Shown here: in pieces, positions 46,704 to 55,142 of the stretch
Position numbering within the stretch: position 1 is the first letter of the stretch
How the letters are laid out: each line of letters starts with the position of its first letter
From: Bacillus infantis
GTDB lineage: Bacteria > Bacillota > Bacilli > Bacillales > Cytobacillaceae
DNA: 64,000 nt
NCBI RefSeq assembly: GCF_020171945.1
Contig: NZ_JAIVAP010000002.1
Coordinates: 124,001 to 188,000 of the forward strand
Reading direction: 5' to 3'
Position numbers and translations under genes: made by a program
The notes under the pieces: generated by a model
The model's input: only the letters and a program-made list of their open reading frames with translations
Database searches by the model: none
Told to the model about the DNA's origin: nothing

Positions 46704-48466
46704 TGACTAAATTCCGGACAAGGCTCCTTTTTGCTTTGATCACGCTTATCATTGCCGTTTTGGTAGGACTGGGACTTCTGCTGGGCCAGCTGTTTAAAAG
46801 CTATTATCTTAAGTCATTTGATGAAAGGCTCATCAAGGAAAGTGAGATGCTCTCTACCTATATTGAGGACAGCGGGGGAATTGATGCGCTGAGCCAAAAA
46901 ACCATCCTGGACTTTGGGGAGATGCTGGACGTCCGTGTCACCATTGTCAATGGGGACGGTACCATCCGGTATGACAGCAAAGGTGAAAGGGAAGACATTG
47001 CCAGCAGGCATGAAGGCATTATAAAGGGAATCCTAAGCAAGACAGGCAGAGATGAGGAAGTCTTCGAGGTGGAAGGCGGCTTTGATCTGCATTATTATTG
47101 GAAGCCGATCATCCAGGGTGGAGAAAATGAAGGGTATATATTTCTCAGCTCACAGATGACAGAGCTGAAAAAAGCCTACAGGCAGATTTGGTGGATTTTG
47201 ACCGTCAGCCTCGGGCTTGCACTGGCAGTCATCATCCTCCTCGGTTCAAAGATCGCTGCAAGATACACGAAGCCAATTGAATCTGCTACAAATGTCGCCA
47301 TTGAGCTTGCAAAAGGAAATTACCGGGCAAGGACGTATGAGGACAATATAGATGAAACCGGAATGCTCAGCTCTTCGATCAATGTTCTTGCCAGAAATCT
47401 GCAGGATATGGTCAAGGCCCAGGAGATGCAGCAGGACCGGCTGGGAACTCTGATTGAAAATATGGGCAGCGGCCTAATTTTAATCGACAGCAGGGGCTAT
47501 ATCAGCCTTGTGAATAAGCCGTACTATGAAATCTTCAGCCTGGAGCCTCATGGCTATGTCGGCAATCTTTATTATGAAGTGATTGAACAGAAAGAAATAA
47601 CCGACCTGGTTGAAGATATCTTCATGACAGAGCAGAAAACAAGAAAGCAAATGGTGATTCCTGTTGGGATTGAGCGCAAGCATTTTGAGGTGTATGGAGT
47701 CCCGATCATCGGAACGAATGATGTATGGAAAGGGATCCTGCTGGTTTTCCATGATATTACGGAATTAAAAAAGCTCGAACAGATGAGAAAGGACTTTGTT
47801 GCTAATGTTTCTCATGAGCTGAAGACACCGATCACCTCTATTAAGGGGTTTTCTGAAACACTGCTTGACGGTGCTATGAATGATAAAGCAGCGTTATCGG
47901 CTTTCCTGGACATTATATTGAAGGAAAGCGACCGCCTCCAGTCTCTCATCCAGGATCTGCTGGATCTCTCCAAAACAGAACAGCAGGGGTTCAGGCTTTC
48001 TGTCCAGGAGATGGATCTTTCCGGCTTGCTTGGCGAATGCCTGGCGATATTGAAGGGAAAGGCAAAAGATAAAGCTATTGATATAGAGTATACAGATGAA
48101 TCGGGAAATGGATGGATTAATGGAGACCCGCACCGCCTGAAGCAGGTGTTCATCAACCTGCTGACCAATGCCATCACTTATACTCCTCAGGGCGGAAAAG
48201 TATCCGTATTGCTGGAGGAAAAGGGAGATAAGGTTCAGGTTGTGGTTAAGGATACAGGGATGGGAATTGAACAGGATGAAATTCCCCGGATTTTTGAACG
48301 GTTCTACAGGATCGACAAAGCAAGGAGCCGGAATTCCGGAGGCACTGGCCTCGGCCTTGCAATCGTTAAGCATCTCGTTGAGGCCCATAAAGGCAGCATT
48401 ACGGTTGAAAGTGAAGTGGGGAAAGGGACAACTTTTAAAGTACAGCTGCATAGGGAAATTTCATAA
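46703..48466 (+). CDS. phoR: Phosphate sensor histidine kinase PhoR
   Basis: A 587-residue membrane kinase partnered with PhoP. Order: TM1 (about 9-31), extracytoplasmic sensor region (32-160), TM2 (about 162-184), HAMP linker, PAS domain (about 245-350), dimerisation/phosphoacceptor helix with His371 in FVANVSHELKTPITS, and an ATPase domain with the N box NLLTNAITYTP, G1 DTGMGIEQDE and G2 GGTGLGLAIVKHLVE. It starts one base inside the phoP stop. In Bacillus PhoR responds to wall teichoic acid intermediates rather than to phosphate itself; I infer the same here. Confidence 0.95.
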   Translation: MTKFRTRLLFALITLIIAVLVGLGLLLGQLFKSYYLKSFDERLIKESEMLSTYIEDSGGIDALSQKTILDFGEMLDVRVTIVNGDGTIRYDSKGEREDIASRHEGIIKGILSKTGRDEEVFEVEGGFDLHYYWKPIIQGGENEGYIFLSSQMTELKKAYRQIWWILTVSLGLALAVIILLGSKIAARYTKPIESATNVAIELAKGNYRARTYEDNIDETGMLSSSINVLARNLQDMVKAQEMQQDRLGTLIENMGSGLILIDSRGYISLVNKPYYEIFSLEPHGYVGNLYYEVIEQKEITDLVEDIFMTEQKTRKQMVIPVGIERKHFEVYGVPIIGTNDVWKGILLVFHDITELKKLEQMRKDFVANVSHELKTPITSIKGFSETLLDGAMNDKAALSAFLDIILKESDRLQSLIQDLLDLSKTEQQGFRLSVQEMDLSGLLGECLAILKGKAKDKAIDIEYTDESGNGWINGDPHRLKQVFINLLTNAITYTPQGGKVSVLLEEKGDKVQVVVKDTGMGIEQDEIPRIFERFYRIDKARSRNSGGTGLGLAIVKHLVEAHKGSITVESEVGKGTTFKVQLHREIS

Positions 48467-48489
48467 ATGCGTGCATAAGGGGATTTAAG

Positions 48490-48543
48490 TTTACACATTC
48501 TTTACATGGTATTTATTGTTCCTTAATATTCCATTGGTACAAT
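48490..48543 (+). promoter_or_regulatory. PhoP box and promoter upstream of hflK
   Basis: TTTACA repeats start at 48490 and 48501, with weaker members TTTATT at 48512 and TTAATA at 48523, an exact 11-bp phase. This fits the Bacillus Pho box, TT(A/C/T)ACA with 5-bp spacers. A -10 element TACAAT follows at 48538-48543 without a good -35, placing the repeats at about -60 to -22, the arrangement of PhoP-activated promoters. The next gene is hflK. Confidence 0.68.
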
Positions 48544-48581
48544 CATTTATGAAAAACCCCTTCATCCAAGGAGCCAAACCA

Positions 48582-48699
48582 GAAAGACGAAAGCAGACCC
48601 CGCTTTCGTCTTTCGCCGTTTCTTCTGCTTTTTTTGTAATCTTATTGAAACCTTTCTGTTATATAGCCGTATTAACAGGCAGAGATAAAAACAGAAAGG
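48582..48699 (+). promoter_or_regulatory. Structured leader of hflK
   Basis: A 13-bp hairpin GAAAGACGAAAGC / GCTTTCGTCTTTC (48582-48614) is followed about ten bases later by CTGCTTTTTTT. AAGCAGA within the first hairpin can alternatively pair with TCTGCTT just before that T run. Further on, CCTTTCTGT (48651-48659) pairs with ACAGAAAGG (48691-48699), which contains part of the hflK ribosome site. The first hairpin may simply terminate phoPR. Confidence 0.5.
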
Positions 48700-48710
48700 G
48701 TGAGCAGGGA

Positions 48711-49679
48711 ATGGTCAGCTTAAAAAGGATTTATACGATATCAGGCCTCGTGGTCCTGATTATCATACTAAGCATTGCAGCATTCACCACCTGGTATACA
48801 GTCGACGAATCTGAACAGGCTGTCATATTGACTTTCGGTGAAGTGGAACAGGGCATCAATGAGCCTGGACTGCATTTTAAAATGCCTTGGCCTATTCAAT
48901 CAGTAGAAAAGCTATCAAAGGAAACCTTCAGCCTTCAATTCGGCTATGAAGAAAAAGATGGGAAGGTAAAGGAACATCCTAAAGATACAAAGATGATTAC
49001 AGGGGATGAGAACATTGTCCATGCAGACCTTGTGGTGCAATGGAAAATTACAAATCCTGAAAAATTTCTTTTTAATGCTGATAATCCTGAAGAAGTCATG
49101 TATGATGCTACTTCTGCCTCATTAAGAAGCATCATAGGCAATTCTAAGATCGACGACGCCTTAACCTCAGGCAAGGCGCAAATCGAAGGGGATGTCAGGG
49201 AGATGCTGACATCTTTAATTGAAAAATATGATATTGGCATATCGATACTGGCAGTCAAACTCCAGGATGTCGAACTTCCCAATGATGAAGTCCGCAAGGC
49301 GTTCACCAATGTGACAGATGCCCGTGAGACAATGAATACTAAAATAAATGAAGCTAAAAAATATAAGAATAAAAGAATGAATGAGGCAGCCGGTGAAGAG
49401 GATGCCATGATCTCCAAGGCAAAAGGAGATAAAACTGCAAGGATCCAGGGAGCGACTGGTGATGTAGCAGTATTCAACAAGCTTTATGCAGAATATAAGA
49501 ACAGCCCTGAAATAACAAGGGAGAGGCTGGTACTCGAAACGCTTGAGCAGGTTCTTCCAGGTGCTGAAATCTATATCATGAATGATGACGGCAATACGAT
49601 GAAATATTTCCCGATCAGGCCACTTGAGAAGGAGCAGCCTAAGGCACCGGCAGAGGAAGGAAGTGAAAGCAATGGATGA
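48711..49679 (+). CDS. hflK: HflK-like SPFH/band 7 membrane protein
   Basis: A 322-residue SPFH-domain protein with a single N-terminal membrane helix (IYTISGLVVLIIILSIAAFT). The SPFH core contains VDESEQAVILTFGEVEQG, NEPGLHFKMPWPIQSV and NIVHADLVVQWKITNPEKF. A charged coiled-coil region follows (KINEAKKYKNKRMNEAAGEE). With HflC it forms a membrane scaffold that modulates the FtsH protease in E. coli. The ATG at 48711 follows AAAGGGTGAGC; the longer frame from 48516 runs through the leader hairpins and is rejected. Confidence 0.9.
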   Translation: MVSLKRIYTISGLVVLIIILSIAAFTTWYTVDESEQAVILTFGEVEQGINEPGLHFKMPWPIQSVEKLSKETFSLQFGYEEKDGKVKEHPKDTKMITGDENIVHADLVVQWKITNPEKFLFNADNPEEVMYDATSASLRSIIGNSKIDDALTSGKAQIEGDVREMLTSLIEKYDIGISILAVKLQDVELPNDEVRKAFTNVTDARETMNTKINEAKKYKNKRMNEAAGEEDAMISKAKGDKTARIQGATGDVAVFNKLYAEYKNSPEITRERLVLETLEQVLPGAEIYIMNDDGNTMKYFPIRPLEKEQPKAPAEEGSESNG

Positions 49680-50607
49680 TCAGAATGTAGTGAATATAAA
49701 TGAGCGCGGAAACGGGTTCCAATGGCGCAGCTATATTAAAGCAGGAATTTTTCTGGTTGTGGTCATCGCGGCACTGATCCTGATCTTTGCCAACCTTTTT
49801 ATCGTGAAGGAAGGTGAGTACAGGGTTATCCGCCAGTTTGGAGAGGTAGTCAGGATTGAGAAGGATCCCGGACTCAGCTATAAACTTCCTTTCATCCAGA
49901 GTGTCACTTCCCTGCCGAAGTATCAGATGACATATGATGTCAATGAGGCGGAAATCAATACGAAAGACAAGAAAAGGATCATCATTGATAATTATGCCGT
50001 TTGGAGAATCGAGGATCCCAAGAAGCTGATCGCAAATGCCCAGACGATGGAAAAAGCAGAATCAAGGATGGAAGAATTCATCTACTCGGTGGTAAGGGCA
50101 GAGCTTGGGAATTTGGAATATGACGAAATCATCACTGATGATGAAGCCTCTTCCCGCGGTTCAATCAATGACAGGATCACTGAGCAGGTGAATGAGATGC
50201 TGTCCAGGGACCAGTACGGGATCGTTGTGACAGATGTCAGGATGAAAAGGACCGATCTGCCAAGCGAAAATGAGCAATCTGTTTATACAAGGATGATTTC
50301 TGAGCGGGATACTAAGGCGCAGGAATATCTTTCCCAGGGAGATGCACAGAATAACAGGATCGTTGCGGAAACTGACATGAACGTTAAGGAAATGCTCTCA
50401 AAGGCACAGGCTGAAGCAGAAACCATCCGTGCGGAGGGCGAGGCAGAAGCTGCCCGCATCTACAATCAGTCTTTTTCAAAGGATCCTGAATTCTACTCTC
50501 TATATAGAACACTTCAATCTTATAAAAAGACGATCAATGGGGAGTCTGTCATTGTGCTTCCTTCCGATTCACCGTATGCCCGCCTGCTGATGGGGTATAC
50601 AAACTAG
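49672..50607 (+). CDS. hflC: HflC-like SPFH/band 7 membrane protein
   Basis: A 311-residue partner of HflK with the same plan: cytoplasmic N-terminus, membrane helix (YIKAGIFLVVVIAALILIFA), SPFH core (VKEGEYRVIRQFGEVVRIEK, then KDKKRIIIDNYAVWRIEDPK) and an Ala/Glu-rich coiled coil (EMLSKAQAEAETIRAEGEAE). Its ATG lies eight bases inside the end of hflK with GAGGAAGGAAG upstream, so the pair is coupled. I do not remember hflKC in B. subtilis at this place. Confidence 0.9.
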   Translation: MDDQNVVNINERGNGFQWRSYIKAGIFLVVVIAALILIFANLFIVKEGEYRVIRQFGEVVRIEKDPGLSYKLPFIQSVTSLPKYQMTYDVNEAEINTKDKKRIIIDNYAVWRIEDPKKLIANAQTMEKAESRMEEFIYSVVRAELGNLEYDEIITDDEASSRGSINDRITEQVNEMLSRDQYGIVVTDVRMKRTDLPSENEQSVYTRMISERDTKAQEYLSQGDAQNNRIVAETDMNVKEMLSKAQAEAETIRAEGEAEAARIYNQSFSKDPEFYSLYRTLQSYKKTINGESVIVLPSDSPYARLLMGYTN

Positions 50608-50625
50608 CAGTCAAATAGCTGCGCG

Positions 50626-50685
50626 CCGTTATTTTTCTTTCTTTATCCAGTCGTGATAAAATGAAAGAAGAATAACGGTTTTTTT
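50626..50685 (+). terminator. Terminator of hflKC
   Basis: Long hairpin with outer arms CCGTTATT / AATAACGG, inner CTTTC-rich and GAAAG-rich arms, then seven T residues. Confidence 0.87.
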
Positions 50686-50804
50686 GTTTTGCTTTTTTTT
50701 CTGCCAGTCTGAAGGCTAATTTTGGCTGGCTGAAGAATGAGGCGGCGCTGACAAGAGTGCGCTTCCCGGGCTTTCAAGAACTATGCTGCAAGGAGGATGG
50801 ACCA

Positions 50805-53438
50805 TTGGCTAAAAAGCTTGTATTGATTGATGGAAACAGTATTGCATACAGGGCCTTTTTCGCGCTTCCGCTGCTGAATAATGACAAAGGCATACATACA
50901 AATGCGGTTTACGGTTTTACTATGATGCTCATGCGCATCCTGGAGGATGAAGATCCTTCTCATATTCTGGTTGCTTTTGATGCAGGAAAAACAACCTTCC
51001 GCCATAAAACATTCACTGAGTATAAGGGGGGCAGGCAAAAAACTCCGCCGGAGCTGTCTGAACAATTCCCGTTCATCCGTGATTTGCTTGATGCTTATCA
51101 GATTCCGCGCTATGAGCTTGAGAATTATGAGGCGGATGATATCATCGGCACCCTTTCCCTCCAGGCAGAGCAGGAGGGCTTCGAGGTGAAAGTCATTTCC
51201 GGGGATAAGGATTTGACCCAGCTAAGCTCTGAACATACTACCGTTGGAATCACCCGCAAGGGAATAACCGATATCGAAGAATATACTCCGGAACATATCC
51301 GGGAAAAATATGGCCTGTCGCCTGGCCAGATCATTGATATGAAAGGCCTGATGGGGGACAGCTCAGACAATATCCCAGGAGTGCCCGGTGTAGGAGAGAA
51401 AACAGCCATCAAGCTGCTGAAGGAGTTTGAGACGCTTGAAAATCTGCTTGGATCAATCGATCGTGTAAGCGGCCAGAAGCTGAAGGAAAAGCTTGAGGAG
51501 CATAAGGATCTGGCAGTGATGAGCAAGGAGCTTGCCACCATCACAAGGGAAGCGCCTGTTGAAGTGAAGGTAGAGGATGCGGGCTATTCAGGCTACGACC
51601 AGGCCAAAGTCGTTACTCTTTTCAAAGATCTCGGATTCAACTCGCTTCTTGAGAAGATCGGCGGGGAATTACCAGAAGAAACTGCTGCGCCCCTTGAGGA
51701 TGTCCAGTTTGAAACAGCAGAAAATATCCTTGACGATTTATTTGCAGACGAAACTGCTTTTTATGTCGAGATGCTTGAAGAGAATTATCATACTGCCGAA
51801 ATAGCCGGCTTCTCGGCAGCAAGCGGAAATGGAGTCTATTTTATTCCTGTTGAGCTTGCTTTAAATTCTGAGGCCTTTAAGAAATGGGCCGAGGACGAGT
51901 CTAAAAAGAAGATTGTCTATGATGCCAAGCGAACGGAGGTTTCCCTGCGCCATCACGGCATCCACTTAAAAGGAGTGGAGTTTGACCTTCTTATCGCTTC
52001 CTATATCATCAATCCGTCAGAATCAATCGAAGACTTTGCTTCTGTTGCTAAACGCCATGGGTACAATGGTGTACAGACGGATGATGCTGTCTACGGGAAG
52101 GGTGCAAAAAGAAAAATTCCTGCACAGGAAGAGCTGGCGGGGCATCTTGCCAGAAAAGCTGCAGCACTGGAAGCCCTTAGGGACAAGCTTGAAGATGAGT
52201 TAAAGGAAAATCGGCAGTATGAGCTTTTTTATGATCTGGAAATGCCGCTTTCGCTTATTCTGGCTGATATGGAGTCGCAGGGCGTCAAAGTCGACCTTGA
52301 AAGGCTTCAGGCGATGGGAGAACAGATCAATCAGAAGCTGGGCGATATTGAAGAGCGCATCCACGAGCTCGCGGGCGAGGCTTTCAACATTAATTCTCCT
52401 AAGCAGCTTGGGGTCATCCTCTTTGAAAAGCTGGGCCTGCCTCCTGTTAAAAAGACAAAGACAGGGTATTCTACTTCTGCTGATGTTCTGGAAAAGCTGG
52501 AAGAGAAGCATGGAATCATCAGGGAGATCCTGCAGTACAGGCAGCTCGGCAAACTGCAGTCGACTTATATCGAAGGGCTGCTGAAGGTGACGGACAAGAA
52601 AACAGGGAAGGTTCATACCCGCTTTAATCAGGCACTCACACAAACGGGGCGCCTCAGCTCGACGGATCCGAACCTGCAGAATATCCCGATCCGGCTGGAA
52701 GAGGGCAGAAAGATCAGGCAGGCATTTGTACCTTCTGAAAAAGGCTGGGTCATTTTTGCTGCCGACTATTCCCAGATCGAGCTAAGGGTGCTTGCGCATA
52801 TTGCTGGCGATGATAAGCTGATCGAAGCTTTCCGTGAAGATCAGGATGTCCATACAAAGACAGCTATGGAGGTATTCCATGTTTCAGAAGGCGAAGTGAC
52901 TTCAAACATGAGGCGCCACGCTAAAGCAGTCAACTTTGGGATTGTATATGGAATAAGCGATTATGGGCTGTCGCAAAGCCTCGGAATTACAAGGAAGGAA
53001 GCCGGGCAGTTCATCGACCGTTACCTGGAAAGCTATCCTGGAGTCCGCGAGTATATGGACGATATCATCCAGGAGGCAAAACAGAAGGGATATGTTTCGA
53101 CCCTTCTTCATAGAAGAAGATATCTTCCTGAGATTACAAGCCGGAATTTCAATCTAAGAAGCTTTGCAGAGCGTACAGCCATGAATACGCCGATACAGGG
53201 CAGTGCTGCCGATGTCATCAAGAAAGCCATGATTGACATGGCCGATCGGCTTCGTGAAGAAGGACTGCAGGCCCGCCTTCTTTTATCGGTGCACGATGAA
53301 TTGATCTTTGAGGCGCCTGAGGAAGAAATTGAGGTACTGAAGAGAATTGTGCCCGACGTGATGGAAAATACAGTAGATCTGGATGTCCCGCTAAAGGTCG
53401 ACTTCTCATACGGGCCGACATGGTTTGATGCAAAATAG
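50805..53438 (+). CDS. polA: DNA polymerase I
   Basis: An 877-residue family A polymerase for gap filling and Okazaki fragment processing. N-terminal 5'-3' exonuclease (1-300; VLIDGNSIAYRAFFALP, ENYEADDIIGTL, GVPGVGEKTAIKLL), a central 3'-5' exonuclease-like domain (about 300-470) that lacks the DxE metal motif and so should be inactive as in B. subtilis, and the polymerase with motif A DYSQIELRVLAHIAGD, motif B RRHAKAVNFGIVYG and motif C SVHDELIFE. Start TTG at 50805 with AAGGAGG eight bases upstream; the frame above is not used. mutM follows after 87 bases. Confidence 0.96.
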   Translation: MAKKLVLIDGNSIAYRAFFALPLLNNDKGIHTNAVYGFTMMLMRILEDEDPSHILVAFDAGKTTFRHKTFTEYKGGRQKTPPELSEQFPFIRDLLDAYQIPRYELENYEADDIIGTLSLQAEQEGFEVKVISGDKDLTQLSSEHTTVGITRKGITDIEEYTPEHIREKYGLSPGQIIDMKGLMGDSSDNIPGVPGVGEKTAIKLLKEFETLENLLGSIDRVSGQKLKEKLEEHKDLAVMSKELATITREAPVEVKVEDAGYSGYDQAKVVTLFKDLGFNSLLEKIGGELPEETAAPLEDVQFETAENILDDLFADETAFYVEMLEENYHTAEIAGFSAASGNGVYFIPVELALNSEAFKKWAEDESKKKIVYDAKRTEVSLRHHGIHLKGVEFDLLIASYIINPSESIEDFASVAKRHGYNGVQTDDAVYGKGAKRKIPAQEELAGHLARKAAALEALRDKLEDELKENRQYELFYDLEMPLSLILADMESQGVKVDLERLQAMGEQINQKLGDIEERIHELAGEAFNINSPKQLGVILFEKLGLPPVKKTKTGYSTSADVLEKLEEKHGIIREILQYRQLGKLQSTYIEGLLKVTDKKTGKVHTRFNQALTQTGRLSSTDPNLQNIPIRLEEGRKIRQAFVPSEKGWVIFAADYSQIELRVLAHIAGDDKLIEAFREDQDVHTKTAMEVFHVSEGEVTSNMRRHAKAVNFGIVYGISDYGLSQSLGITRKEAGQFIDRYLESYPGVREYMDDIIQEAKQKGYVSTLLHRRRYLPEITSRNFNLRSFAERTAMNTPIQGSAADVIKKAMIDMADRLREEGLQARLLLSVHDELIFEAPEEEIEVLKRIVPDVMENTVDLDVPLKVDFSYGPTWFDAK

Positions 53439-53440
53439 TA

Positions 53441-53480
53441 GGAAGAAGCAAGCGCTTGGTACAGCCGGGCGCTTTCTTCC
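53441..53480 (+). terminator. Hairpin between polA and mutM
   Basis: GGAAGAAG-AGCGC-type arms pair with GCGCTTTCTTCC, but the tail is TTCCC rather than a T run. It is more likely a partial terminator or a processing hairpin within the polA-mutM transcript. Confidence 0.45.
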
Positions 53481-53525
53481 TTCCCAACAGTCGGGGCCCG
53501 CAGATAGAAGAAAGGAGAATGAATC

Positions 53526-54353
53526 ATGCCTGAATTGCCTGAAGTAGAAACAGTCAGGAAAACATTGAAAGAGCTTGTCAGCGGCAAAGAAATCGAGCAG
53601 GTGTCCATCCATTGGCCGAAGATGATCAAGCAGCCAGGCGAAGCTGAGCAGTTTGCCGATGCCCTTGCCGGACAGAATATCCTGGATGTCGGGAGGCGGG
53701 GAAAATTCTTGATCATTTACACAGATGATTATGCTTTGGTTTCCCATCTTCGCATGGAAGGCAAGTATGCTCTCTATTCAAAAGAAGAGGACAAGGATAA
53801 GCATACCCATGTTATCTTCCATTTCACAGACGGCTCTGAACTCCGCTACAGGGATGTAAGGAAGTTCGGGACAATGCATCTGTTTGCCAAGGGAGAGGAA
53901 TTTGCGAGTCTGCCCCTGTCCCAGCTGGGGCCTGAGCCGTTTTCGGAAGAATTTACTCCCCGGTTTCTGCAGCAGCGGCTGGCCGGCACCAATAGAGCGG
54001 TCAAAACTGCCCTTTTAGATCAGAAAGCAGTCGTCGGACTTGGGAATATATATGTGGATGAGGCGCTGTTCAGAGCAGGCATCCACCCTGAAAGGCTGGC
54101 CAGTTCTCTTTCTGATGATGAAATCGGCAGGCTGCATAAGGAGATTGTCGCCACACTTTCTGAAGCAGTTGAGAAGGGGGGAAGCACCATCAGGTCTTAT
54201 GTGAATTCACAGGGCCAGATCGGCATGTTCCAGCTCGAGCTTTTCGTCTACGGGCGAAAAGGAGAGGAATGCAAATCGTGCGGCAGCACACTCGAAAGAA
54301 TAATCGTCGGCGGGCGGGGCACAGTCTTCTGCCCTGTGTGCCAGGTGAAGTAG
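53526..54353 (+). CDS. mutM: Formamidopyrimidine-DNA glycosylase
   Basis: Removes 8-oxoguanine and formamidopyrimidines and nicks the abasic site. It has 275 residues. The N-terminal MPELPEVETVRK contains the catalytic Pro2 and Glu3. The central VGLGNIYVDEALF is the H2TH signature, and the C-terminal zinc finger is CKSCGSTLERI and TVFCPVCQ with the DNA-binding arginine in GGRG. AAAGGAG precedes the ATG. It probably shares a transcript with polA. It has no terminator of its own before the repeat array. Confidence 0.96.
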   Translation: MPELPEVETVRKTLKELVSGKEIEQVSIHWPKMIKQPGEAEQFADALAGQNILDVGRRGKFLIIYTDDYALVSHLRMEGKYALYSKEEDKDKHTHVIFHFTDGSELRYRDVRKFGTMHLFAKGEEFASLPLSQLGPEPFSEEFTPRFLQQRLAGTNRAVKTALLDQKAVVGLGNIYVDEALFRAGIHPERLASSLSDDEIGRLHKEIVATLSEAVEKGGSTIRSYVNSQGQIGMFQLELFVYGRKGEECKSCGSTLERIIVGGRGTVFCPVCQVK

Positions 54354-54366
54354 GGGAGTCTTTATA

Positions 54367-55076
54367 GGGGCTGGGCAAGCCGCTTCCGCATTTCGATTGT
54401 CCAGCTGCGGGCGCTAGCCCCTCGAGTCATAAGCCAATCAGGCCAGAAGGTTAAAGAACAACCTTCCGTCCTGCTTGTCTTATGCTTGTCGGGGCTGAGC
54501 AAGCGCCCTCCGCATTTCGATTGTCCAGCTGCAGCGGCTAGGGACTCGAGTCATAAGTCACCCAGGAATTATAGGCAAAGAACGCCTTTTATTCCTGGGC
54601 GCCTTATGCTTGTCGTCCCTGGGCAAGCCGCTTCCGCATTTCGATTGTCCAGCTCCAGCGGCTAGAGCCTCGAGTCATAAGCCGCTTTGGAACCGAAGGC
54701 AAAGAACGCCTTCAATTCCAAAGCGTCTTATGCTTGTCGGCTCTGAGCAAGCCGCTTCCGCATTTCGATTTGTCCAGCTGCGGGCATAGCCCCTCGAGTC
54801 ATAAGCCAATCAGGCCAGAAGGTTAAAGAACAACCTTCCGTCCTGCTTGTCTTATGCTTGAGGCCCACAGGATGTGGGTCATGCAGACGTTGCCACAGGA
54901 CGTGGCGTTCTTAGTCTGCGTTCCTCAGTGAGCAAGCGCCCTCCGCCTTTCGATTGTCCAGCTGCAGCGGCTAGGGACTCGAGTCATAAGTCACCCAGGA
55001 ATTAAAGGCAAAGAACGCCTTTTATTCCTATGCGCCTTATGCTTGTCGTCCCTGGGCAAGCCGCTTCCGCATTTCT
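54367..55076 (+). repeat. Structured repeat array E (five copies plus a 3' fragment)
   Basis: Head-to-tail units start at 54396, 54520, 54644, 54768 and 54953 (124-bp period; the fourth is longer because it carries module 2). Each starts ATTGTCCAGCT and ends CCGCATTTC or a variant. P1 arms are GGGCGCT / AGCGCCC in unit 1 and AGCGGCT / AGCCGCT in units 2, 3 and 5. P2 arms are AGCCCC / GGGGCT, AGGGAC / GTCCCT and AGAGCC / GGCTCT. P4 hairpins also differ, mostly with matched changes. It fills the 789-bp gap between mutM and ytaF. I see no gene inside. Confidence 0.92.
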
Positions 55077-55142
55077 AATAACATTGGATTGGCTTCTTCC
55101 ATATACTATCCTAGCGATTTACAGGAGGAAGGAGCATGATCC

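Noticed and set aside
48516-48710. N-terminal extension of hflK by 65 codons
   Set aside because: The extension reads through the -10 element and leader hairpins. The ATG at 48711 has a proper ribosome site and gives the normal HflK N-terminus.
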